From: Chloranthus sessilifolius
Taxonomy: Eukaryota > Streptophyta > Magnoliopsida > Chloranthales > Chloranthaceae
Assembly: GCA_021018995.1 (NCBI GenBank)
Contig: CM037587.1
Coordinates: 69,273,604-69,337,603 of the forward strand
DNA: 64,000 nucleotides
Direction of reading: 5' to 3'
Part shown: positions 21,013 to 32,461 of the stretch, one piece after another
Numbering within the stretch: position 1 is the stretch's first letter
Layout of the letters: the number at the start of each line of letters is the position of its first letter
The notes under the pieces: model-generated
Database searches by the model: none
Told to the model about the DNA's origin: nothing
The model's input: only the letters and a program-made list of their open reading frames with translations
Made by a program: the position numbers and the translations under genes

Positions 21013-23291
21013 TGTAACAACCCCAGATTTTTGGAACCGTACAAGCCATATGCCACGCACGTGTATGTGTGGTTCACAAGGAAACCTGGGTCAACATATA
21101 CACACGGTGTGTATATGTGAAGTAACATATTATATTTCTCCCTTCCTTTCACTATATAAGTGAAAGTGGAGAGAAGTCTCTCCACTACGTAACATAATTT
21201 TAACCTAAATAGAGAGGAGGAAAATAGAGAAAGAGAAAAGAGACTCTTGTAGAGAAGAAAGGCTAAGGCCTTGTTGGAATGTAAACCGGTGGAAGACCTA
21301 GAGAGAAGGTCGGACCAGAAACGTAGAGAACTCTTCGAAGTAACAGGGATTCAAACGCTAGATCGAGCCATTTCGAGATCCACCGATTTAGGTAAGAGAT
21401 AATGCGTGATAAGTGCTTAGGTATGTCTTAATGATAACCTGCAATGTATCGGGCAATGGCCGATTAATCATATTTAAGATTTAAGGAAATAGGATAGTTT
21501 TCTTGAAGAATCACAGAGTGAAGGTTTCCGCTCCTCGCTCGAGCGATCTAAACGTCTCGCTCGAGCGAGGACAGAATATATACCTGAGAATAGTGCATTC
21601 TGGGCTCGCTCGAGCGAGACCCATATTGAAAGAATAGGCTCGCTCGAGCGAGGATAAGAGGACGCTCGAGCGAGGCTGGGAAACCGCTCGAGCGAGATAA
21701 TCTGACACCTCATTTTAACCGCTCGAGCGGGGATAAGAGGACGCTCAAGCGAGGCTGGGCAACCGCTCGAGCGAGGTTAAGAGGTCGCTCGAGCGAGGCT
21801 AAGTAACCGCTCGAGCGAGGCCCCAAAAACTAAAAATTTAATTTCTTTTATATATATAAATATACCTCATATGAACTATGCGCTCTAGGAGTGCTAGTGA
21901 CCACTGGTGACCATTCTAAGGCATGTCCTTTCGCATGAAATGTAGATTTACGTGAGATCAGTACGTGTCATCATTACGTGAAGGGACCACTGGGTTTTGC
22001 CTTGACGTAGGGAACCTTATCGAAACATGTACATTGTTCAATTTCGCATATGTGTAGTACAGATTTGATTGCTAAACTAAGTATCTCATCATGTCACGTA
22101 AATAGAGTGTGCGTGTGTAGACTTCAGAAAATGAAGCCAGAGGTCCCAAGGGGACGCAAGAACTACAAGATGAATACCTATACGATACGATATATCAGTA
22201 GCATCCTGTGTATGAGAAGCAGTGGGGAAAAGAAAGTAAGGTGATAAGGCCTAATATATTAAAAATTAGCACAATCACGGTGAATAACTACATGTAAAGC
22301 ACACTTAATATTTTTGTTATTTAAGGTTTGTTTAGAATACCCCACCGACGTGGCGGGATACCCACGACTGACTCGGTAGGATATCCGTGACCGGTACGGC
22401 GGTTATTCCGTATACAGTAGCACATCCCAGGGATGTAGATTTAACAATAGACCCCGCCACCTAGGAGAAAGGGGCTTGGGGCAGTATTCCCAGGGAATAC
22501 AAAATTGATAACTGTCTAGTTAGACGACGATGGTGGGTATTCCATCGGGGCTCGATGCTATATTGCTCGGGGACTATTTAAGTTAAAGAGTTAAGTGATT
22601 AGGCCGAATTCACAACTAAACGAGTAAGATGAGAAAGAACAAAACCATGCAAAGTAAGTAGTTGTATTCATCTTTCCCTTCAGTTATTTCGATTGTCCTT
22701 CCAGATCGTAACAACAGATAAACTGTATTTTTCTTTTACTGCACAGCATATATGTCAGAATTAATCTATATGTTCTTTATGTTTCTCTACTGAGCTAGGA
22801 TGTAGCTCACCCCTTAGACTATACGTCGCAGGTGCAACACTTGCGGCAACACAGGCTTCGAGAGACGTTGGTCCAAAAGGTTCGGATTTCGCGGACGGAG
22901 AAGAGTTAGAACCTCCTCGTGAGGAATTCTTTTAGAAGTTCTTTACGTTTAGAAGTGGTGAGTAGAGAGAACTCGTGGCTTGGCATGTCAAGTCCTTTCT
23001 TTTAAATGTAATTAAATACTATACTTTCCTTTTGATGAACCATCGGGGGTGATATGATTGTCACCAATGGTTCGGGACAGTTCCTTTGCTCATGAATTGG
23101 CATGAGACCGGAACTGTCTGTTGGTTGCTAGACTTTGATGAAACACGGGGACTTAGTTAGTTCAAAGCTTTGGTATTTTGAATTATTAGCTTTTACTTGT
23201 TAATTGATGTTCCGCATAGATATAAGGTGCATGACCTCGAGGGTCGTGTTGATGGCATGGATTTCGGAGCGACGAAATTCGGGCTGTCACA
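21013..23291 (+). repeat. 3' LTR of T
   Basis: 2279 bases, nearly collinear with the 5' LTR (TGTAACAACC...GGCTGTCACA). It carries eleven array copies (21536-21817) rather than twelve and lacks part of the 79-base duplication. It is followed by the second GCTAA. Confidence 0.95.
21536..21817 (+). repeat. 3' LTR T palindrome array (CGCTCGAGCG)
   Basis: Copies start at 21536, 21558, 21606, 21641, 21663, 21685, 21720, 21742 (variant), 21764, 21786 and 21808. A third array of the same motif within one element. Confidence 0.95.
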
Positions 23292-23296
23292 GCTAA
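23292..23296 (+). repeat. Target-site duplication of T, right copy (GCTAA)
   Basis: Perfect repeat of 11303-11307. Confidence 0.95.
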
Positions 23297-24369
23297 GGTG
23301 CTGTAGTGTGGTTTTTATTGGTCATCCTTGTTCAAGGATGCTTTTGAGCACTACAAGTTTTGCATGAAATATCAAAAGATGGCATATCAAAAAGGGATTC
23401 AATTCCATTACAACCCATCCTTGTTGTTGAGCCATTTGATGTCTGGGGGATAGATTTCATGGGTCCGTTCCCTCCTTCAATGGGCTTTAAATTTCATCCT
23501 TATGACTGTTGACTATATTTCCAAATGGGTGGAAGCTATTGCCACAAGGACAAATGATCACAGAGTTGTCCTAAGGTTTGTAAAAGAAAATATCTTCCCT
23601 AGATTTGGCACCCCGAAAGCCATTATCAGTGATGGGGGGAGCCATTTCTGTAACAGACACTTTGAGAGCTTACTCAAAAAGTATTCTATTACTCATAGAA
23701 TTGCTACTCCATACCACCCACAGACTAGTGACCAGGTAGAGATTTTTAATAGAGAAATCAATCACATTTTCGAGAAAATAGTCAGGACAGACAGGAAGGA
23801 TTGGTCCCTGAAATTGACTGATGCATTGTGGGCCTATAGGAAAGCCTATAAGACCCCTATAGGGATGTCCCCATTCACATTGGTTTATGGCAAAGCTTAT
23901 CATCTCCCAGTAGAGTTAGAGCACAGGACCTATTGGGCCATTAAAAGTTTAATCATAGATCTAACTTCTGTTGGTGAATAGGAAGCTACAACTGTCTGAC
24001 CTGGAAGAACTTAGGCTAGATGCCTATTCAAATTCTAGAATTTGAATAGGCCAAGAACCTTCTTAGGAAGGACTTTGCTGATGTAGCTAAGGTCATCTTT
24101 GACAAGAACCTTCTTGGGAAGGACTTTGCTGATGTAGCTAAGGTACAACTTTTCAATTCTAAGCTAAAGTTCTTTTCAGGCAAGTTAAGATCCAGATGGG
24201 ATGGACTATTTACTGTCATTCATGCATTCCCATCTGGTGTTGTTGAGATCATGGACCCTACTTCTGGAAGGGTCATGAAGTTAATGGTCAGAGGCTTAAA
24301 CTTTATGTTGATAATATTATGGAGCCCTATGAAACCATTCACTTTCAAGAACCTCCTACTGATGTATGA
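23297..24369 (+). pseudogene. pol: Element D: pol part 2 (integrase)
   Basis: Continues the integrase split by T: zinc-finger second half ([18 protein letters not shown], with Tyr where the last Cys of a CX2C pair is expected). The catalytic core has IDFMGPF in one frame and [10 protein letters not shown], then [10 protein letters not shown], in the next (23502-23981), so there is a frameshift near 23490. The tail contains LRLDAY, KLRSRWDG and GVVEIMDPTSG and ends at TGA 24367-24369. At 24050-24150 a 43-base unit encoding KNLLxKDFADVAKV is duplicated in tandem. This is the Athila-type integrase C-terminus, without a chromodomain. Confidence 0.85.
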
Positions 24370-24615
24370 TCTCCAGCCCCGTATCTTGTGTATCATAGCT
24401 GTTGTTTGTGTTATAAAATTCTATAAATATTATTTTTTTTGTGGTCTGATTTTCATGAATCTTGTTGTGTGCAACTGTTGATGTGTTGTTGAGTGTGAAT
24501 GAGTCTATTTAGCATTAAGAATCATTAAACTTTAATATATGAGAGTGTGCTAGTCTTCATGAGTGTTAAGTAAGCCTATTTTTCTTTTTCTAGAGGATCA
24601 ACAACCTTCAAGGCA
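24370..24615 (+). other. Spacer between pol and ORF3 array of D
   Basis: AT-rich, no ORF or signal recognised. Confidence 0.4.
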
Positions 24616-24882
24616 TCCTCTCGAGAGAATTTGTACATGATTTGGCTGCCCCTCGAGAGGATCTTAAACTTCAAAGCATCCTCTCGGGATAGTTGTTCTT
24701 GAGGCAATACCAGGCTTCAATAGGCTCCAGTGCTTAACAGTAGCTGCTCGATCTCTGCTCGAGAAAATAGTTGGAGCCTCGATAGGATTATGCAGTTAAA
24801 TAAGCTGCTCGAGATCTTCTCGAGAGAAGGAATTCTGTAGCATTGTCAAAGCTCGATTGCCTGAGCTTATAACGCTCTCGTG
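24616..24882 (+). repeat. CTCGAG-type array upstream of ORF3 of D
   Basis: About nine CTCGAG-centred sites, several extended to CTCTCGAGAG: 24618-24627, 24652, 24681 (variant), 24747, 24758, 24777, 24808, 24818, 24850 and 24874. It lies about 350 bases before ORF3. The LTR of D carries CTCGAGCA-type sites (30136-30554). Less regular than in T. Confidence 0.65.
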
Positions 24883-25228
24883 AGGTTCATTGTCCCACTT
24901 CCATCTCTCTGCTAAACACTCTTCACTACTCCAATTTTCTTCTTCACACTCCATTGCTTGCTACCTGCTACTCCACTCGTCTGATATTGCTGACACTTTA
25001 ATCAGCTATCCACACCACATAGTTCGCACTAAGGATCCCCGATTTGGACCACTGTGGACTGTCCTCACAAACACAATCTTGGGTAAGCTCAAATATTTCT
25101 CAGTCCATTTTGTTCAGTGAGTACTTTTTACTGGATTGAGAACCTAATTTTTTGTAGAGGATTAGTGGATTTTGACTTTAGGGAAACCTAGGGTTGAGGA
25201 AAATAAGATAGAAGATTAGGGTTTCAAC

Positions 25229-27860
25229 ATGACTGACAATCCCGATTTTGAGGAAACCCTAATCACCTTGCTTAGCTCTGCCCAAAGCCAGCCACTTTCA
25301 CCAACCAGGAAATCTAAGAGGATAGCCTCATCCTCATCTCCTGCAGATCCTATGGCCCAACCACCACCCAAGAAATCCAAAGTCAGCACAGTACCCATAA
25401 ACCAGAGAAGAAGGGTGAGGGGGCTGCAAAGAAACAAAAGAAGGGCAAGGGAGCTGCCCCTGAGTTTGATCCCTTCACTACCCTAAATGATTTTGTGGAA
25501 AATCTTAGCCTGGTACTAGTGACCATTTATGATATGTCATTTTTCACTAAGGAAGAGTGGGAAAAGGAAGCCATCCTGTTTTTGACAAAGGCCTCCATGG
25601 ATTCTCTGTTGAAGCCTCTGGAAGAAATAGTTTACCCCAGATTAGTGAGGTTATGGTACCAGAACATTAGGGTGAAGGAGTCTGGAGGAGGACCAGATGG
25701 GAAGGACCATGTGTTACTAGTCATGATGAATGATTTTGATGAATTGTGGACACAACTGATATAGCATAGGTATTAGAGATTCCTGCTACATATGATCCAT
25801 CTTACAGCCTGAGACCCCCAATCAGTGCATCATTTAAGGATATTGCCCAACACTTAGCTCAGGAGAAGAAAGCATCAAGAGATTCTGTGATGAGGAGTGA
25901 CATCAGTACAAACCTGTTATTCATGGACATTATGTTGAGGAAGAATGTGTTTGTGGCAGGTCATTAGCAGGAAAGGAGGCACCCAATTGTGGATGCACTG
26001 TACTCCTTCTCCAAGGGGCATTTCTTTAATGCTGCCAAGCTGATTTTTGAGGGGATGGAGGATATACATGGAAAATTAAAGAAGAGGCAGACAGTGCAAC
26101 GTTTACCCTACAGCAGGCTAATCACAACCCTGCTAAAAAAAATAGGTTATGTGTGGAAAGTAGGAGAGCCCGCTGCTGAGTTGTTACCAACTGAATTTGG
26201 AAGAAGGTAGTGGAAAATCAGCATGACATTTATGAATAAGAAGAAAAAGAAGGAAACTGAAGTAGCCCCTCCAAGGCAAACTTCTACTACCACATCAGCA
26301 GCAACCTCTGCAGCCTTGTCAAAGCAGCCATTGTCCACCCTTCCTTCCATTCCATCATCATCACCAACACCTCCTACCCTCCATTATATACCTACATCAG
26401 TACCTTCACCACCCCCACCACCCTCTAGCATTACTTCCATTCCTGTATCAGCTCCTCCTACCATAGTTTTCCCCTACAACCTTCCTACACCTACCATCCA
26501 CAAAAAATACAAAAAGAAAACCAACCACCACACCACAGAACCCAGCCTATCCACTACCATACCCCCACCAATCCAAAGCCCAACACCAGACCCACCATCC
26601 CCTTTTACCTATGGTGACAGTGAGCCAATGGCTACTGCCATTGAACCATCTAACCCCATTGAGCCCAGTGACCCAATTCCCTCTCCTACCCATTCCCCTC
26701 CATTTCCACCTAACCAAGACCAATTCCATATGACCCATGAGCATTTCACAACAGAGGGCTTCTCGGTCCTAATGGACTCCATTGTGGAGGACATTAGGCA
26801 TGAGTATACCCCTCTACCTGAATCCCCACAACCCTACCATTTTAACCATGCCCCTACCTCACCATTCCAACCAATCCCTCCCACCCAACCTGTAACCCCA
26901 GCCATACCTGACCCTCTAACCTAAATCATTTCCCTCCTAACCTCTCTCCAATCCCAAATCCATACCAACACAGAAAACCAAGCCTCCATCCAAACAAGCT
27001 TTAACTCCATCGAATCCATCCTTCAAACTTTTATCCCACCATCCACACCTACCCCAATCCCTACCCCTCCTCCATGGAAACAGCCTTCTACATCTGTGAC
27101 AACAGTTAATGCTAACACCCAAACTAACTTTGACTCTGAAGAGATGGCTATAGTCCCCCTTTCTACATCCTCAACCTTCACCCAAACTGAAACCACTGAG
27201 AAGGAGTTGATCCCTTCCCAAGATCTAATCCCTGCCCAGCCATCCATGTCTGCCTAGCTATCCATGTATGCCCTAGCCTTCTATCCTGCTACTGAAATTG
27301 CTCCTGTCTCCATATCTGCTCATGACCTAATTGAGCCATTGTACCAGCTAATTCCACCCACCCTCAATGTTCACATGGATGCCAACTCATATCTTGCAAA
27401 TGATGTGTGTTAGCTGGTTGCCTTTGTCAGAAATAGTGTCCAGCAGAGATGTGAGGATCAGCTAGAACTGATGAAGACAGCTAATTGGAAAAGTTTGGAA
27501 GCAGTCATACTAGAGCATCAGAAGGAGCTGAGGACCATGCAAGAAAGATTGGACAATGTTGTAACTGTGTATCAACTGTATGAGAGGAGGGCTAACCAAT
27601 ATGAAAGGCTATATGAATCCTTATCAGCCACACTTTTGTCACTGGGCATTAAAGATATACAGCCTTCAGCATAAGGCAAAGGAGTTAAAATACAAGAACC
27701 TACACTTTAGAAGAGCAGTACCAAACTAAGGAAATCAGCAGCCTCAAGGACTAAAGCTAGTGCTGCCAAGGCAGAAAATGTTACGAAGGGTAAGGAGAAG
27801 ACTGCAGGAGACCCCATTGAACTAGATTCTGATTCAGACCACCTTCAGGAGTTGCTATAG
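25229..27860 (+). pseudogene. ORF3 of D: putative plant transposon protein-like, long form
   Basis: About 877 codons with frameshifts near 25410 and 25770 and several TAG/TGA stops. The N-terminus is basic (RKSKRIAS, PPPKKSKV). The conserved domain includes FFTKEEWEKEAILF, VYPRLVRLWYQNI, NLLFMDIMLRKNV, FFNAAKLIFEGM and LPYSRLITTLLKK, aligned with ORF3 of T and M. A long Pro/Ser/Thr-rich linker follows (26223-26924). A probable coiled coil (27471-27674; EAVILEHQKELRTMQERLD) and an acidic end (DSDSDHLQELL) complete it. Athila elements are known to carry an extra ORF here. Function unknown. Confidence 0.75.
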
Positions 27861-29740
27861 TTAAATTTTTAGATTTTTTCTGTTGTTGTTGTTTTTAGGA
27901 CTGTTTGTAACTGTGTTATGTTTCTTGTACTTGTCATTGTATAAATTGTGTTGTTATTTTTGTAATATATTAAATTGTTTGAATAAAAAAAAAATTTGTG
28001 CCAAACTTGCATTGTACTTAGTTTCCTCTCTGTTTACTTTCTGCTAAATGTCAATTTTTTGGTGAATGTGTAATTTCTTTCCATACCGTGCTACCCCTCA
28101 ATACAAGTCTATTGAAACATTGAGGATAATGTTTGTCTTAGGTTTGGGGGTATGGCAGGGTAGACCAATGAAATAGTTAAATTTAGTGCAGCAGTGTAGT
28201 TAGATTGAAATAAAAAAAGTTAATTCCCATCTAACCAATTGTGAAAAGGAAATTAAAACTGTTGGTAGATATTTTAAAACTGAAATCCTTTAAAAATTTA
28301 ACATTTCTATGAAGTTAACATCAAGAAATTTTTTCACAATCAGTACTTAGTAAACCAGAGAAGAGAGAAGAAGGTGAGTATATACCCCATGAGTTCAATT
28401 GAAGACCATACCCAATGAGATTTGGTCCTATAAAAAAATTTCTTTTGAAGAGTGTCTTTGGCAATTTTTTCTGCTCTAAGGAATGATTGATTCAGACCTT
28501 TTCACTAGAAGCTAGGCTCCCCAAATTAAAACTATTTGACAACACTCATGACAATCAGGAGATGGTCCAAGGCCTTCATTTGGACAATTTGAGCCAAAAA
28601 GACCTACCCATTGAATGCCCTTTGTTTACACTGGTTGAGTTTTAAAATCCAATTTTCATTAACCAACACAAGAGTACTTGAACCTAAACCTCATGACCTG
28701 ATTCATCCTTACCCTCACTCTAAGATTTCAGAAGGTAAAGGGGAAGATGTTGAAGATAGGTGAGCGGGGTTCAACATTTTGTCGAAGGAGAAGAGAATAG
28801 ATCTAGAAGAAATAGTGTATCAGTTTATAGTAGTGGCAATCCATTATAAAAAAATAATATAAAAAAAAAAGAGAAGTCAAGAAGAACTTCATCTAAAAAA
28901 TTAAAAAGATGAGAAGAACCTGGCCACTTCAAATCTGAAAAACATGAAAGAAGATGAGGCTCTGATAAAATGAAGAAGATGAAGTCATGAATCACCTCCT
29001 ATCTCTTAGTTGATTTCTCAGTTTTGAATCCTTTCTATCCCTTTTATTCTTTTTAAACCTCAACCATAAGCCACATTACAACCCATCTAAAAGTCCTCAA
29101 TGATCCAAAGTGAAGTGAGCTGGCATGTGAAGAAAAAGGGATGTTTAATCTATGGTGAAAAGAACATGAAGATGTTTGGAATTAGCAGCCATGCCTATGC
29201 TCATGCTTGCAGACCTATTTGAGGACTATAACTGATCTTGAACTACAAAAATTGTGAACACCCTTGAATTTCATTTATGAGAGATAGCCCTAGTGAGGAT
29301 TGGGTCTAAAAATTAACTTCATTGGGCAATGTTTAAACCTGAATTTTGAATTAATGGTGAGCTTAGTACTGATTTTCACAAACTACACTCTTGATGTAAG
29401 CTAATTTGTTGTGATGGAAATACATGTTGATTTAATTGTTAAACTGCTTATAATTACTGTTTTAAACTCCTCTAAATTTGAAAGATTAAGGTGTGGAATG
29501 AAGCTTCATGTGTTGGTATCTAACTTGCCACTATTTACACTATACTTAACTATTTTATTGTGAAGTTTGTGGGTATCTTCACTAAAAACCCTCAGGAGAC
29601 TTCACTCCTCCACTAGGGATCACCTAGGGGTTTAAAAGGCTTAATGCATAAGCTAAATGCATCCGTGCTCCCTATAAAAGTGGCATTTAAATTTTTAGAT
29701 TAACTATTTAGTTTTCCCTTTGCTCGAGGACTAGCAAAGA
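27861..29740 (+). mobile_element. Element D: 3' internal non-coding region
   Basis: Roughly 1.9 kb without ORFs between ORF3 and the LTR. It contains the internal polypurine-like tract at 28138-28151 and A-rich runs near 28850. Close in order and wording to A (1-2590) and to B in reverse. Confidence 0.7.
28138..28151 (+). promoter_or_regulatory. Internal polypurine-tract-like sequence of D
   Basis: TTAGGTTTGGGGGT, followed by ATGGCAGG as in A. It lies about 1.6 kb upstream of the true polypurine tract. Confidence 0.5.
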
Positions 29741-29755
29741 TTAGGTTTGGGGGTG
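29741..29755 (+). promoter_or_regulatory. Polypurine tract of D
   Basis: TTAGGTTTGGGGGTG directly before TGTTAATCAC. Confidence 0.75.
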
Positions 29756-30135
29756 TGTTAATCACTGAATTATGCCACTTTCCACCTCCTAACCTAACCC
29801 TTACTAGACCTTAGAGAGTTATTTAATAATTAAGTTTTGAGCATATTTTTGTAGTTAGAGTTGTTTAATAATTGAGTTTTGAACATATTTTTGTAGTTAG
29901 AAATAAGTTGTAGCATGAGCGGCAATCCATCTCACAAGTTCCAAGAAGAGAGGAATCAGAGCCAAGCATTGGAGCTATTAGAAAAAAAGAGATTGAACCA
30001 TGGTGGTCCCCCACCAATGGACTTTTCAGCATGCCTTGAACCCCTAGATGATCTACACTTAGAGGAAAGTGGGGCCCACACTTAAAGGAGTGCAGCAGCA
30101 GACTGGGCAAACTAGTAGAGAGGCAGAAATCCAAG

Positions 30136-30554
30136 CTCGAGTAGCTATCAAGAAATTCAACACCTTCAGAAATCAAAGCTCGAGCAGCTCTCGAGCAGAC
30201 TTGAGCAGACAAAAGCTTCAGAAGATACCTCTGAAGCAGTTGTCGAGCACATCAATGCTGCGCATTCCATCCACTCGAGCACACTTGAGTAGTTCAAAAC
30301 TCTACTGCAGGAACCACTCGAGCACATCAATGCTTCAACAACATCATGTCGAGCAACTCTTGAGCACTTGAAGACTACTGCATTATATCCACTCGAGCAA
30401 CCACTTAAGCAGTTCAATGCCATCAGAGCAATCCTGTCGAGAAGTTGTCAAGCTGCCTTCAGAAGCATTTCAACCACTCGAGCAGATCTAACTTCAGACC
30501 TACAGCCACTCAAGATCTACTCAAGAATATATTCTGAAGCCTCCAACCACTCGA
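30136..30554 (+). repeat. LTR D array of CTCGAG(CA) sites
   Basis: About eight perfect CTCGAG hexamers (30136, 30179, 30190, 30273, 30317, 30392, 30477, 30549), mostly as ACTCGAGCA. GTCGAGCA and CTTGAGCA variants are interspersed. All lie upstream of the TATA box. Confidence 0.7.
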
Positions 30555-30742
30555 GGCTCAGGTCCCAGCATATTTTGACGGACCTCAAGGGTATTTTAGA
30601 ACTTCCACAACACATGGGACACTTGCTTTTTCGAACTGTCAAGGGCAATACTTGGCTGAAAATGAGCCACATTAGCAGAATCCTAACTAATTTAATTCTC
30701 CTCTTCTCTAATTGGCCAAGGCAAGAAGTCACTTTATGGATT

Positions 30743-30750
30743 GTATATAA
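30743..30750 (+). promoter_or_regulatory. TATA box of LTR D
   Basis: GTATATAAG, about 190 bases after the last CTCGAG site. Confidence 0.55.
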
Positions 30751-31750
30751 GTCACGTAAGCATGCAGAGAAAAGCATATGAAGTAAGGGAGTCGTGAGGA
30801 TATTCTTGCCTTAAGTCATTTTTAGGGTTAGGTCATCTTTTTATTTTTCTTCCTTCCTTAGCTCAGCATGCCTGGCTAAGCCTATGTAATAGATAGGGTT
30901 GATTTAAGCAGTAAAAGGACTATGTAAGAACACTATAAAGGGTCTGGAGGTCTGCATAGACTACGGCCTTGAGGGCTAATCTATTATAAGTACCTTTTAA
31001 GCAATAAAAAGCTATTTTTATTGTTTTATTAAATCTGTAAGTTCTTGTAATTTTCATTTAGATCTTTATTGATTTTCTGCACCTATGGATGCATGAGCTT
31101 GTAGCCTTACAAACATAGTGGCTGCAGTGGTTTTCTTGTTCTGACTTTTTAACCCCGATGACTGGAGTATATCCATGGGATATCTTATGACTATTCAAGA
31201 GGACAGGATATAGCCTAGGACTAGTCCACATCTCAGGATTCTTCTTCCTTGCAGTTGTGCTTGTAGCTAAATGAAGGACAGCTGCAGATCCTGCTCTTGC
31301 TCTGCCTTGCCATGTCTTGCTCAGTAAAAATCAATCCCTAGCTATTTACTTCCCACTTTTCTATTTATTTTATTAAATCATTTCCATCTTTCTCTAAACC
31401 CCCTTTCTGTTATTACTATTTTTATTTTCATTTTTTTATTTCTATTTTTAGTTTAGTGACAAACCAAAACCACCCTCTTTACCTTGCTTTCTAGTTTAGG
31501 TTTAGAGCTCCCAGATCTATAGCAGATTTGGAGATCTGCTTTTATTTTTAGATCATCAATCCCTGTGGGACAAACTCTTACCTATCAAAACTTGCTACAA
31601 CAACCCTAGATCTTGCAGGATTGTGATTGTTTTATGTTGTGTGTTCTGATTTTATTTTTTGACCCCCTCTTTATCTGTTTTGTGCCCTTCTTTAGTGCCA
31701 TTATATTTTAACCATTTTTATAATAATAAAAAAATACAGCCAGATAAATC

Positions 31751-32461
31751 AATTGAAATAGGACTTGATCTTATAGTTTTTAGACCTTTTGGACACAATG
31801 CGAATGTCTATTACCTCTTTTAAGGCTTCTACAATCCTTGAATGAACATGTGAGTCTCTTTAGGGTCTTAAAATGTGTCCAATCATTGTATTGATCAAAT
31901 CACCAAGTTTCATAGATACAACTAACCCTAATAAAGAGTAAATAGATTCAATCATCGAATAAACATGGTTAAATAGTTCTTATTTTCTATTTTTATTCAA
32001 TGCTTCATGTCTTATGCCCATATCAACTTTATTTATGAATACCAATCATTAAGGTGCATGCTTAGTTTCTTTACGATATATATTTCACTATCATCATATG
32101 ACATGCATCATGTAGAAAATTATATTAGGGCATGAGCGTGATAAGCAAAAGAATTAAGACATGACACATAACATAAGTCTTTGCTATGATGCAGTTTCTT
32201 TCACGGTCATGTGGAACATTGAATGTAAGCATCCATGTATGGATACAACTCCCTTATGGTAGTATGTAATGGCACATAAAGTACATCCAGGTTACTATTG
32301 AACCCGTCCTTGGAAAGCATGGTTTAGTGAAGCCTATCGCATCATGGCTCATTCAAAATAAGTTTTAAGTATAGATGACAAATGAACATGTTAGGTATGA
32401 TATATTAAGAAAGTGGGGACTTAAGCCTATGCAAATATGAAATTGGAATGGGGACGGTGAA
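31751..32461 (+). other. Unassigned AT-rich segment before LTR F
   Basis: No coding motif. The last bases (GGGGACGGTGAA before TGTAACG) resemble a polypurine tract. The segment may therefore be the 3' end of another F-type copy, or part of a longer F LTR whose start I misplaced. Confidence 0.3.

Larger units (their letters stand above)
11308..23291 (+). mobile_element. Complete Tekay-like Ty3/gypsy element T with extra ORF3
   Basis: The order is 5' LTR, tRNA-Met primer site, gag, protease, RT, RNase H, integrase with chromodomain, motif array, ORF3, polypurine tract, 3' LTR. It is flanked by perfect GCTAA duplications and is about 12 kb. In the first roughly 460 aligned LTR bases I count 12 differences, 11 of them transitions, so it is a fairly young insertion. 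Coding regions have several stops and frameshifts, so this copy is not autonomous. It inserted into the integrase gene of D. Confidence 0.95.
29756..31750 (+). repeat. 3' LTR of Athila-like element D
   Basis: It starts TGTTAATCAC after the polypurine tract. Contains CTCGAG sites at 30136-30554, a TATA box at 30743-30750, an AATAAA near 31003, and the 'aaacttgctacaacaaccctagatcttgcagg' block that also ends LTRs A, B and C. The right edge is uncertain (31740-31765) because no clear CA terminus, primer site or TSD is visible there. Confidence 0.7.
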
